Assembly (NCBI RefSeq): GCF_019056515.1
Contig: NZ_CP064873.1
Location: 1,178,001 to 1,242,000, forward strand
DNA length: 64,000 nt
DNA from: Microbacterium paraoxydans
GTDB lineage: Bacteria; Actinomycetota; Actinomycetes; Actinomycetales; Microbacteriaceae
Direction: 5' to 3'
The position numbers and the translations under genes were made by a program. Below are positions 41,488 to 49,235 of this stretch, piece by piece; the stretch's first letter is position 1, and the number at the start of each line of letters is the position of its first letter. Below the pieces are notes generated by a model. That model was not told where the DNA came from. It did no database searches and was given only the letters and a program-made list of their open reading frames with translations.

Positions 41488-42036
41488 GTGACCCAGCCCG
41501 TGACGCTCGGCGGAAGACCGCTGATGCCGCCGCCCGGCACCCCCGCCGAGGAGCTGCTCATCGCGCGCTTCCGCAGCCACGCGCGTCGCCTCTTCTGGTC
41601 TGCGCTGGTGCTCATCGCGGTCTTCGGGGTCACCGCGTACTTCTACGGCAACCTGCCGGCCGGGTTCGAGGACTGGATGCTGCTCGCCGCCGCCGGCCTC
41701 GTCGTCCTCGTGGCCGTCGTGATCCCCTTCATCGTCTGGTACTCGCGGACGACGACGATCACCACCCGTCGTGTGATCGCGGCGCAGGGGCTGGGTTCGC
41801 GGCATCGCCGGGAGATGTCCCACGCGCGCGGCTACACGATCGGCGTGCGCCGCGGTCCGCTCCAGCGGATGTGGGGCTGCGGCACGATCACGCTCTCCAA
41901 CGGCGTCGACGCCCCGCTGCGCCTCGTCAACGTGCCCAACGTCACGCTCGTGCACGAGACGCTGGCCGACCAGATCGAGGTCGGCCAGATCCTGGCCCAC
42001 CGCGACGCCCAGGCGAGCGGCGACGACCTGTCCTGA
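41488..42036 (+). CDS. Membrane protein with bacterial PH domain
   Basis: The 182-aa protein has two membrane helices (about residues 36-55 and 64-86) followed by a bacterial PH domain (bPH2). Typical PH motifs are TTTITTRRVIAAQGLGSRHR, MWGCGTITLSNGV and LVNVPNVTLVHETLADQI. It is common in actinobacteria just upstream of purK, with unknown function. Confidence 0.88.
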   Translation: MTQPVTLGGRPLMPPPGTPAEELLIARFRSHARRLFWSALVLIAVFGVTAYFYGNLPAGFEDWMLLAAAGLVVLVAVVIPFIVWYSRTTTITTRRVIAAQGLGSRHRREMSHARGYTIGVRRGPLQRMWGCGTITLSNGVDAPLRLVNVPNVTLVHETLADQIEVGQILAHRDAQASGDDLS

Positions 42037-42120
42037 CCCGCCGGGGGCGTCCCCGGTGCCCGAGCGTTTCCGGTGCCCTCGCGTGTGCGGAAGAATGGGC
42101 ATGACGAATGGAGGCGGCAC

Positions 42121-43245
42121 ATGGCGCTGCGCGTGGGCGTGATCGGCGGAGGACAGCTGGCACGGATGATGATCGCTCCGGCGGTCGAGCTCGGACTCGA
42201 TCTGCGGGTCCTCGCCGAGGAGGAGGGGATGGCCGCGGGGCTGGCCGCCACGGCGGTCGGCGACTACCGCGATCTCGAGACCGTTCGTGCCTTCGCGGCC
42301 GACGTCGACGTCATTACCTTCGACCACGAGCACGTGCCGCAGGAGGTCCTGCGCGCCCTCGTCGCCGAGGGCGTCGCCGTGCATCCGGGTCCGGACGCCC
42401 TCCAGTTCGCGCAGGACAAGCTCGTCATGCGCGCGCGCCTGGCGGAGCTCGGCGTGCCCCAGCCGGAGTGGGCACCGGTCCGTTCGTCAGAGGAGCTGCA
42501 GCGCTTCCTCGACGACCACGACGGTGCGGCTGTGGTGAAGACGCCGCGCGGCGGCTACGACGGCAAGGGCGTGCGCGTCGTGCGTTCCGCCGCCGAGGCG
42601 CAGGACTGGCTGGACGCGCTGGACGACACCGACGCGCTTCTCGCCGAGGAGCTCGTGCCGTTCGTCCGCGAGCTCGCCCAGCAGGTCGCACGGCGCCCCG
42701 GGGGAGAGATGATCTCCTATCCGGTCGTGGAGACCGTCCAGCGCGACGGCGTCTGCGCCGAGGTCATCGCCCCGGCCCCCGCCGCCACCGACCGGCTCGC
42801 CGACGTCGCCGAGGACATCGGGCGTCGCATCGCCGAGGGTCTCGGCGTGACCGGCATGCTCGCGGTGGAGCTCTTCGAGACCGAGGACGAGCGCATCCTC
42901 GTGAACGAGCTCGCGATGCGTCCGCACAACAGCGGCCACTGGAGCCAGGACGGCGCGATCACGGGGCAGTTCGAGCAGCATCTCCGGGCCGTGGCCGATC
43001 TGCCGCTGGGGAACACCCAGCCGCGCGCCGCCTGGTCCGTGATGGTGAACATCCTCGGCGGTCCCGCGGAGGGCACCCTGGGGGATCGCTTCGAGGCGGC
43101 GATGACCGCGCACCCGGACGCGAAGATCCACACCTACGGCAAGGCCCCTCGCCCCGGCCGCAAGGTCGGGCATGTCAACGTCGCCGGGGACGACCTCGAC
43201 GATGCGGTGTACGAGGCCAGGGCCGCGGCGGCCGCGTTCGACTGA
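42121..43245 (+). CDS. purK: 5-(carboxyamino)imidazole ribonucleotide synthase
   Basis: The 374-aa ATP-grasp enzyme converts AIR, ATP and bicarbonate to N5-CAIR in purine synthesis. Visible motifs are VGVIGGGQLARMM at the N-terminus, VVKTPRGGYDGKGV in the ATP-grasp fold, LAVELFETEDERILVNELA with metal-binding acids, and RPHNSGHWSQDGA. The ATG at 42121 has GGAGG 6 nt upstream, which rules out the longer in-frame start 48 bp before. It is followed by purE. Confidence 0.95.
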   Translation: MALRVGVIGGGQLARMMIAPAVELGLDLRVLAEEEGMAAGLAATAVGDYRDLETVRAFAADVDVITFDHEHVPQEVLRALVAEGVAVHPGPDALQFAQDKLVMRARLAELGVPQPEWAPVRSSEELQRFLDDHDGAAVVKTPRGGYDGKGVRVVRSAAEAQDWLDALDDTDALLAEELVPFVRELAQQVARRPGGEMISYPVVETVQRDGVCAEVIAPAPAATDRLADVAEDIGRRIAEGLGVTGMLAVELFETEDERILVNELAMRPHNSGHWSQDGAITGQFEQHLRAVADLPLGNTQPRAAWSVMVNILGGPAEGTLGDRFEAAMTAHPDAKIHTYGKAPRPGRKVGHVNVAGDDLDDAVYEARAAAAAFD

Positions 43246-43306
43246 GTCGGCGGCAGGACACGGGAAAAGAGGTGTGCCGCTCGGGGATTCTCCCAGTGCG
43301 AGACCG

Positions 43307-43312
43307 TAGCCT
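43307..43312 (+). promoter_or_regulatory. -10 box TAGCCT, leaderless, purE
   Basis: TAGCCT is followed by 6 nt and the GTG at 43319, so purE and the coupled LCP gene have a promoter separate from purK. Confidence 0.55.
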
Positions 43313-43318
43313 GATCTG

Positions 43319-43834
43319 GTGACCGAGCCACTGCACTCCTCCGCCGCCCCGTTGGTCGGCGTCGTCATGGGATCCGATTCCGACTGGCGCGTCATGAGCG
43401 ACGCCTCCCAGGCGCTCACCGACTTCGGGATCCCGCACGAGGTCGAGGTGGTCTCCGCCCACCGCACGCCGGACAAGCTCATGTCGTACGCACGGGAGGC
43501 CCGGTCCCGCGGGCTGCGCGTCATCATCGCCGGCGCCGGCGGTGCCGCCCATCTGCCCGGCATGCTCGCGTCCATGACAGCGCTGCCCGTCGTCGGGGTG
43601 CCTGTGCCGCTGGCGTACCTGGACGGCATGGACTCGCTCCTCTCGATCGTGCAGATGCCCGCAGGGATCCCGGTCGCGACGGTCTCCATCGGCGGCGCCC
43701 GCAACGCCGGTCTGCTCGCGGCCCGGATCCTCGGTGCCGCGGACGACGAGCTGGCCGACCGCGTCGAGGCCTACGCCGCCGACCTCGAGGCGCAGGTCGA
43801 GGAGAAGAACGATCGGCTGAAGGGCTCGCTGTGA
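43319..43834 (+). CDS. purE: N5-carboxyaminoimidazole ribonucleotide mutase
   Basis: The 171-aa class I PurE converts N5-CAIR to CAIR. Signature motifs are [10 protein letters not shown] (residues 14-23), [12 protein letters not shown] with the catalytic His, and [13 protein letters not shown]. The C-terminal helix is charged ([14 protein letters not shown]). The stop overlaps the GTG start of the LCP gene (GTGA). Confidence 0.96.
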   Translation: MTEPLHSSAAPLVGVVMGSDSDWRVMSDASQALTDFGIPHEVEVVSAHRTPDKLMSYAREARSRGLRVIIAGAGGAAHLPGMLASMTALPVVGVPVPLAYLDGMDSLLSIVQMPAGIPVATVSIGGARNAGLLAARILGAADDELADRVEAYAADLEAQVEEKNDRLKGSL

Positions 43835-45285
43835 CCCTTGCGCCCCCGCGCGCGACGCGGCGCCCGCTCATCGAGACCCGGCCGCTGCGGCACCCCGACT
43901 CCGGCGATGCCCGGCTCATGTCGAAACGCGCCTGGTGGCTCGTCGGGCTCAACGTCCTGCTCCCGGGCTCGGCCCAGGTCCTGGCCGGGAACCGCCGTCT
44001 GGGGCGGTTCGGTCTCGGCGTCACCCTGACCACGTGGGTCCTCGCGATCGTCGCCCTCGGCCTCGCGCTGTTCGCGCGCCCCGTCTTCCTCTGGCTCGCG
44101 ATCGGCGGCGGCCTCGTGTCCGCCGCGCTCCTGACACTCGTGCAGGTGCTGCTCGTCGGCGTCGTCGTCCTCTGGATCGTCCTCACCTTCGACACGCTCC
44201 GACTCGTCCGGCTCGTGAAGGTCCCCGCCCCGTCGCGCTTCCTGCTCCCCGTCGTCGCCCTCGTCCTGCTGGGACTGGTCGGCGGCGTCACGGGGTACGC
44301 GGCGACGGCGGTGGGCTCCGTGCGCGGCAGCGTCGGTGCCATCTTCGGGCAGAGCGGCCCGAGCCTGCCGCCGAGCGACGGATACTACAACATCCTGCTG
44401 CTCGGTGCGGACAGCGGTGACGGGCGCGACTCGATGCGATTCGACAGCATCTCGGTGGTCTCCGTGAACGCCGAGACGGGCGCGGTCACCATCACCGGCA
44501 TCCCGCGCGAGCTCCCGCACGCCCCGTTCAGCGACGGCAGCCCGATGCAGGAGCTCTATCCGGACGGGTTCCAGGGCTTCGCGTCGTCGTCCTGCGGCTG
44601 GAACGGCTGGATGAACCACGTCCGGAATGCCGCCGAGGTGTGCCGCGAGGATAAGGGGACCGGGCTCTACCCCGGGGCGGACGCCGCCGGCTCGGCGCCC
44701 GGCATCGAGGCGACCAAGGACGCCGCGGAAGGGGCGCTCGGCATCGAGATCCCGTACTACGTGTTCGTCGACATGCACGGCTTCGCCGATCTCGTCGACG
44801 CTCTGGGCGGTGTCGACATCACGGTCACGGAGCGCCTGCCCAAGGGTGGGCCGCCCGACGGGTGGTCCGGGACCGACGTCAACGAGTGGGCCATCGGTTG
44901 GATCGAGCCGGGTGCGCAGCACATGGACGGCGACACGGCGCAGTGGTACGCCCGCTCGCGCTACACGACCAGCGACTGGGACCGCATGAAGCGGCAGCGG
45001 GAGCTGCAGGAGGCGATCCTCGCCCAGTTCACTCCGCAGACCGTCCTCACGCGGTTCAACGAGGTGGCGGCCGCGGGGACGGCGCTCATCAGCACCGATC
45101 TCCCGCAGGGCAAGCTGCCGGAGTTCTTCGATCTGATGCTCAAGGCGAAGGAGCAGCCGGTCCAGACCGTCGAGCTCACCCCCGAGAACGGTGTCGACGA
45201 GTTCGACCCGAACTACGACTTCATCCACGAGCTCATGCAGGAGAAGCTGCACCCCCCGACGGAGACGCCGACGCCTACTCCGTGA
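43831..45285 (+). CDS. LCP (LytR-CpsA-Psr) family cell-wall polymer ligase with multi-helix N-terminus
   Basis: The 484-aa protein has four hydrophobic helices in the first 160 residues, starting with [20 protein letters not shown], whereas classical LCP enzymes have one. The LCP domain follows (about 185-430) with [49 protein letters not shown] and [20 protein letters not shown] (polyprenyl-phosphate-binding Arg residues). A Pro/Thr tail ends the protein. LCP enzymes attach teichoic acids or other glycopolymers to peptidoglycan. The GTG start overlaps the purE stop. Confidence 0.92.
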   Translation: MTLAPPRATRRPLIETRPLRHPDSGDARLMSKRAWWLVGLNVLLPGSAQVLAGNRRLGRFGLGVTLTTWVLAIVALGLALFARPVFLWLAIGGGLVSAALLTLVQVLLVGVVVLWIVLTFDTLRLVRLVKVPAPSRFLLPVVALVLLGLVGGVTGYAATAVGSVRGSVGAIFGQSGPSLPPSDGYYNILLLGADSGDGRDSMRFDSISVVSVNAETGAVTITGIPRELPHAPFSDGSPMQELYPDGFQGFASSSCGWNGWMNHVRNAAEVCREDKGTGLYPGADAAGSAPGIEATKDAAEGALGIEIPYYVFVDMHGFADLVDALGGVDITVTERLPKGGPPDGWSGTDVNEWAIGWIEPGAQHMDGDTAQWYARSRYTTSDWDRMKRQRELQEAILAQFTPQTVLTRFNEVAAAGTALISTDLPQGKLPEFFDLMLKAKEQPVQTVELTPENGVDEFDPNYDFIHELMQEKLHPPTETPTPTP

Positions 45286-45371
45286 GCGTGCCGCGGGCAT
45301 GACGCAGCCCACGGATGATGTTCCCGGGAATATCACCCGTGGGCGTCCGGTTCATGACCGGATTCGCCAGA

Positions 45372-45404
45372 CGACGGTGATCGGAGGGGGAGGGATCACC
45401 GTCG
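45372..45404. terminator. Hairpin between convergent LCP and sortase-substrate genes
   Basis: A perfect 11-bp stem (45372-45382 with 45394-45404) has an 11-nt purine-rich loop. There is no U-tract on either strand. Its position between two convergent stops suits a bidirectional terminator. Confidence 0.5.
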
Positions 45405-45435
45405 TCCAGCCGACCACCGCACGAGGCGGCAGCCA

Positions 45436-45483
45436 GGCTCAGGCGCGCGTGCGGCGCGCGGCTCAGGCGCGCTTGCGGCGCGC
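45436..45483. repeat. 24-bp direct repeat at the 3' end of the sortase-substrate gene
   Basis: Two adjacent 24-bp units (45436-45459 and 45460-45483) differ at one base. The second contains the end of the sortase-substrate gene (encoding RRKRA and its TGA). The first is a downstream copy that would encode the same tail with K changed to T. Confidence 0.85.
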
Positions 45484-46032
45484 GGCTCCGACGGCGACGA
45501 GGGCACCACCGGCGACCAGAGCGACCGCTCCACCGCCGAGGACCCACGGCGACACCGAGCCGCCGGTGAGGGCGAGTTCCATGCCCCCGCCGGTGAGCGG
45601 AAGCTCGGTGCCGGCCGGCGCGGCCACTCCCGGATCGTGGTCGCAGCTCGATGCGGCCGTGTTCCCGTGCGAGACCGTCACCATGGCGGTGTACGGTCGC
45701 GAACCGGCGAAGTCGAGGGCGTAGGCCCCCTGTCCGTCGGACGGCGGGCGGAACGTCACCGTCAGGCTGCCGTCGGAAGCGGCGGTGTTGCCCGAGATGG
45801 CGGCGGCGCCGGCGTTCTGGCCGGACACGGACACGCCCACGGTCTCCGACGGCTCGAAGAACCCGGCGCCGAACGCGACGGTCGAGACCTCGCAGGTGTC
45901 GATGATCGCGTCACCCACCTTCGCGCTCGGCGGAGACGGGTACGAGTCGCTCGGCGCGGCAGAGGCGACGGTCGGCGCGGCCAGGATGAGCGCGCCAGCG
46001 GTAAGGCTGATGGCAGCCAGTTTCTTCAGCAT
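45463..46032 (-). CDS. Secreted cell-wall protein with LPXTG/LAXTG sorting signal
   Basis: The 189-aa protein starts with a Sec signal peptide (KKLAAISLTAGALILAAPT, cleavage near ASA-AP, residue 26). A compact Ig-like beta domain of about 110 residues has two Cys, in DTCEVS and SSCDHD, which may pair. The C-terminus has LPLTG (144-148), LALTG (153-157), a hydrophobic Ala/Gly helix and RRKRA. LALTG fits the LAXTG signal of class E sortases of high-GC Gram-positives and has the normal spacing to the helix. The ATG has GGGGAG 6 nt upstream, and a good promoter lies about 120 bp before it. Confidence 0.85.
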   Translation of the reverse strand: MLKKLAAISLTAGALILAAPTVASAAPSDSYPSPPSAKVGDAIIDTCEVSTVAFGAGFFEPSETVGVSVSGQNAGAAAISGNTAASDGSLTVTFRPPSDGQGAYALDFAGSRPYTAMVTVSHGNTAASSCDHDPGVAAPAGTELPLTGGGMELALTGGSVSPWVLGGGAVALVAGGALVAVGAARRKRA

Positions 46033-46149
46033 GATTTCTCCCCAGAATTTCACGCGGAATCGCCTCCGGATACACCCCTGCATCCGACTGCGCGAGGCCC
46101 TCTGCCCCCACGGCAGGTTCACGGACCCCGGTTATTCCCCAGTGAGATG

Positions 46150-46178
46150 ACAGTACCTCATCCGTCGGCGAATGTCAC
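46150..46178 (-). promoter_or_regulatory. Promoter of the sortase-substrate gene (-35 GTGACA, -10 TACTGT)
   Basis: On the minus strand GTGACA (46173-46178) and TACTGT (46150-46155) are 17 bp apart. The -35 overlaps the last codons of the DUF4012 gene. Transcription would start near 46143, giving a leader of about 110 nt with a small CTGCC/GGCAG hairpin. Confidence 0.6.
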
Positions 46179-47938
46179 GAGCCGCAACGCAGGGTGTCGC
46201 GCGTCAGCTCCGGATCGACGATCAGCGGCGTGTGCCGCACCTCCGTCAGCCGTTCTCCCGCGCCCTCGCCCTGGAACTCCACCGTGATGGTCGTGGACTC
46301 TCCCGGGGCGAGCAGCACCTCGTGCTGCACGACGGGCCGGTCCTGAATGGTCGTCGTCTGGACGCCCTCCTCGGCGCCGTCGCGATCGATGTGCGAAGGC
46401 AGGGCGCCCTGGGGACCGTAGACGGCGATCAGGGTGCGCACGCTCCCCGCGGGCACTCCGTAGACGCCGTCGCCCGTGACGTACGCCGGCAGGGAGGTGG
46501 CGGCTTCGGCGGGTGCGGTGTTCGTCCAGGTCACGCGCACCTGCGTCGTCGGCGCTCCGGCGCACGTCCCCACCGCCGTCGCGATGGACGCGCGGGTGTA
46601 GTAGTCCATCTTCCCGCCGGTGCCGTCGTTGAAGAGCACGCCCACGGCCGCGGCGTCGGCGTCGTCCTGGGGGAGTGTGCCGCCCAGGGCGCTCGCCGCG
46701 AGGAGCTCCTCCTCCGGCTCGTGCGCGCTCCAGATCCGGACGCGTCCTTCCCCCGCGGCGTCCGCGAGAGCGCGGACGAGGTCCTGAGGCTTCGCGTTCG
46801 ACAGCGCGGCCGCGAAGAGCCCACCGGCGGCCTGCGCGAAGATGTCGTCCTGGACGGCGGGATCGGGGACCGCGGCGTAGATCTCCGAGAGCAGGATGTC
46901 GGTCACGGTGTCCGCCGTCGCGGTGAAGGGGCCGAACGTCAGGTCGCCGGTGGCGCGCATGAGATGCGCCGCCACCAGCGCGTCGACGGCGATGACGCCG
47001 TCGACCTTCCCGCCGAACCGGCCCTCCCACCGGGCGGCGATGGTCTCGCCGGCCTCGCGGAAGTCCGGGATGCTCGTGATGTTCTGCAGATAGCGTCCCG
47101 GGCGGTCCTCGAAGAGCGCGACGGTGCTGTCGCTGAGGGGCAGCGCGGTGTCCAGCGGGGGGAAGTCGCGCGTGGAGGCCTGCTGCTGCAGCGTGATCCT
47201 GCCGTTCTCGGCGCGCAGCAGCGCGATGGAGCCGACGATGCCGCCCGACGACCGCAGCTCGGCATTGTTCTGCATCGCGAGCACGTAGGTGCGCGGTCCG
47301 TCGCCACCCAGCATCGTGGGCAGGAGCACGGATGCGCCGTGCAGGGCGCCCACGGCCGTCGCGGCCTGGGTGACCGCGCCCCGCATCTCCCGGACGGCGT
47401 CGGCCAGGGGTGGGAGGGTGGCGTCGGCGTCGATCCGCCGCGCCCGGTCCTCCGCCGAGGTCAGAGCCGCGCTCGCCGTGCCGAGCGGTTCCTCGATCTC
47501 CGCGAAGGGGGCGAGGTCGATCGCGCCGCCCGAGAAGCCGAGACTGGAGAGGTCGACCGCGTCGGCGACGTCGAGCAGCGGGTCCAGCGCGTCGGTGGAG
47601 ACGTCGTCCGCGATCACGGCGATCTCGCTCACGGCGCGGAAGTTCGGTCCGAGCCAGGGGAGGACGCCGAACGCCTGCCAGATCGGGTCCCCGGTGAGAG
47701 ACCGGGCCGACTCCGCGTGGTGGGAGATGCGTCCGGCGATGGGCCCGGCGGCGTCGAGATCGCCGGCGGCGATCGCCTGCTTGAGCTGCGTCGTCCCCTT
47801 CGAGATCTGCTGCAGGTTGTCCACCGCCCCGATGCCGCGCACGGCCACCCAGCCGAGAGCCAGGACGAGCAGCGTGATGAGGAGGCCGATGGTCCACCCG
47901 ATCCACCGGCGCCGGACGGGAAGTCGACCATCGCTCAC
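46175..47938 (-). CDS. DUF4012 membrane-anchored protein
   Basis: The product has one N-terminal membrane helix (WIGWTIGLLITLLVLALGWV) and a large extracytoplasmic region with DUF4012 features: YVLAMQNNAELRSSGGIVGS, ENGRITLQQQ and TRDFPPLDTALPLSD. The family is common in actinobacterial surface-polysaccharide loci and of unknown function. It may be distantly related to LCP-type or glycan-handling proteins (inference). The GTG at 47938 gives 587 aa and places the basic stretch RLPVRRR right before the helix. An in-frame ATG at 47965 would add nine residues, and neither has a strong ribosome-binding site. Confidence 0.85.
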   Translation of the reverse strand: MSDGRLPVRRRWIGWTIGLLITLLVLALGWVAVRGIGAVDNLQQISKGTTQLKQAIAAGDLDAAGPIAGRISHHAESARSLTGDPIWQAFGVLPWLGPNFRAVSEIAVIADDVSTDALDPLLDVADAVDLSSLGFSGGAIDLAPFAEIEEPLGTASAALTSAEDRARRIDADATLPPLADAVREMRGAVTQAATAVGALHGASVLLPTMLGGDGPRTYVLAMQNNAELRSSGGIVGSIALLRAENGRITLQQQASTRDFPPLDTALPLSDSTVALFEDRPGRYLQNITSIPDFREAGETIAARWEGRFGGKVDGVIAVDALVAAHLMRATGDLTFGPFTATADTVTDILLSEIYAAVPDPAVQDDIFAQAAGGLFAAALSNAKPQDLVRALADAAGEGRVRIWSAHEPEEELLAASALGGTLPQDDADAAAVGVLFNDGTGGKMDYYTRASIATAVGTCAGAPTTQVRVTWTNTAPAEAATSLPAYVTGDGVYGVPAGSVRTLIAVYGPQGALPSHIDRDGAEEGVQTTTIQDRPVVQHEVLLAPGESTTITVEFQGEGAGERLTEVRHTPLIVDPELTRDTLRCGS

Positions 47939-48048
47939 CCTGGCATTCAAGCACGCCGGCGGCATCCGGCGAGAGCCTCATTCTGTGGGAACGCTGAGTA
48001 CCGCCCCGGGAAGGTGATGCGCTCCCCGCCGGGCCGGGGTCGCGCGGT

Positions 48049-48054
48049 TAGCCT
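48049..48054 (+). promoter_or_regulatory. -10 box TAGCCT, leaderless, GT4 gene
   Basis: TAGCCT is followed by 6 nt and the ATG at 48061. Confidence 0.55.
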
Positions 48055-48060
48055 GATCCC

Positions 48061-49134
48061 ATGGGTGCTCGGCTGCGTGTTGTTCTGGATCAGCTCGTGC
48101 ATGTCGTCGATCCCGACCAGGCGTCGGCGTCGCGCGATCTCGCCGTCGGTCTCGTCCAGACGGCGCCGCCGAACTGCACGGTGGACGCGATCGTGCCCGC
48201 GGGCGCGGAGGTCGGGATCCGCGGGATCGGCGAGGTGCGCACGCTCGCGGTCGGGCGGCGGGAGCTCGCGGCGTCCTGGCAGCTCGGCATCGCTCCCGGC
48301 GTCGGCGGCGGTCTCATCCATGCGCCGACGCTGCTGGCCCCGCTGGTCCGCCATGACCGCGTGCACGACAACGACCAGACGACGGTCACACTGTGGGACC
48401 TGCGCGCGTGGGAGGCGCCGTCCCAGCTGTCCCGGGGCGCGGTCGCCTGGCACCGGGGGATGCTGCGGCGCGCGGTGAAGCACGCGGACGCCGTGGTCGT
48501 GCCCTCCCATTCGATGGCCGAGAAGGTCTCGCGGCTCGCGAAGCTCGGCGACCGCGTCCGCGTGATCGCCGGCGCGCCCGCGCAGGATCTGGTGGTCCCC
48601 GCCGCCGCGTCCACGCACCGAGACGACCTCGGCGTCCCCGCGGACTACCTCGTGCTGTCCGGCCCGGAAGACGGCCTGGCCGCCGGCTTCCGCGGGGCCG
48701 TCGCCGCCGGCCTCGATGCCGTGGTGATCGGCGCGGCGGAGGGGAGTGAGCCGCGCATCGCCGAGATCGCCGCCGCCGCCGGACTGCCGGAGCGGCGTGC
48801 GCATATCCGCGGCGTGCTCGACGTCCCCGCACGTGCGGCCGTGATAGCCGGCGCGCGGGTCTTCGTGTCGACGGATGCCGTCGCCGGGTGGCCGTGGCGG
48901 GCGGTGGAGGCGATGACCCTCGGGATCCCCGTGGTCGCTACCGAGTCGGGGTGCCATCGCGATGTCATCGCCGACGGGGGAGCCGTGGTCGCGGCGGAGG
49001 ATCTCGCGGAGGCCGTGGAAGATGCGGCGACCGATGGGGCGGCGCGGCTGCGCGTTCTCGCCGGCGATCGCGCGCGAGCCTTCTCGTGGGCGAGTGCCGC
49101 GGAGCGCGTGTGGAGTCTGCACGCGGACCTCTGA
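48061..49134 (+). CDS. Family 4 glycosyltransferase
   Basis: The 357-aa GT-B enzyme has an N-terminal half with LIHAPTLLAPLVRHDRVHDN and a nucleotide-sugar-binding C-terminal half: SGPEDGLAAGFRGAVAAG, ARVFVSTDAVAGWPWRAVEA (equivalent of the E-x7-E region) and GIPVVATESGCHRDVI. Some GT4 landmarks are weak, so the donor cannot be named. It diverges from the DUF4012 gene. Confidence 0.88.
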   Translation: MGARLRVVLDQLVHVVDPDQASASRDLAVGLVQTAPPNCTVDAIVPAGAEVGIRGIGEVRTLAVGRRELAASWQLGIAPGVGGGLIHAPTLLAPLVRHDRVHDNDQTTVTLWDLRAWEAPSQLSRGAVAWHRGMLRRAVKHADAVVVPSHSMAEKVSRLAKLGDRVRVIAGAPAQDLVVPAAASTHRDDLGVPADYLVLSGPEDGLAAGFRGAVAAGLDAVVIGAAEGSEPRIAEIAAAAGLPERRAHIRGVLDVPARAAVIAGARVFVSTDAVAGWPWRAVEAMTLGIPVVATESGCHRDVIADGGAVVAAEDLAEAVEDAATDGAARLRVLAGDRARAFSWASAAERVWSLHADL

Positions 49135-49223
49135 ACACCTGAGAGCGGGCTCCGCATCGGTGCGACACGCCGAGCGGCGATCGCGTTTTCCCGGCAACAG
49201 TGGCATCATCTCGCAACTTCCGT

Positions 49224-49229
49224 CACACT
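49224..49229 (+). promoter_or_regulatory. -10 box CACACT, leaderless, secreted repeat protein gene
   Basis: CACACT is followed by 6 nt and the ATG at 49236. This supports that start over an in-frame GTG at 49200. Confidence 0.35.
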
Positions 49230-49235
49230 GGTCAC

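Noticed and set aside
45436..45483. Relationship between the 24-bp repeat and the 18-bp-period modules at 27.5 kb
   Set aside because: Both contain TCAGGCG, but here it is explained by codons for Arg-Ala followed by a stop, and the spacing is 24 bp, not 18.
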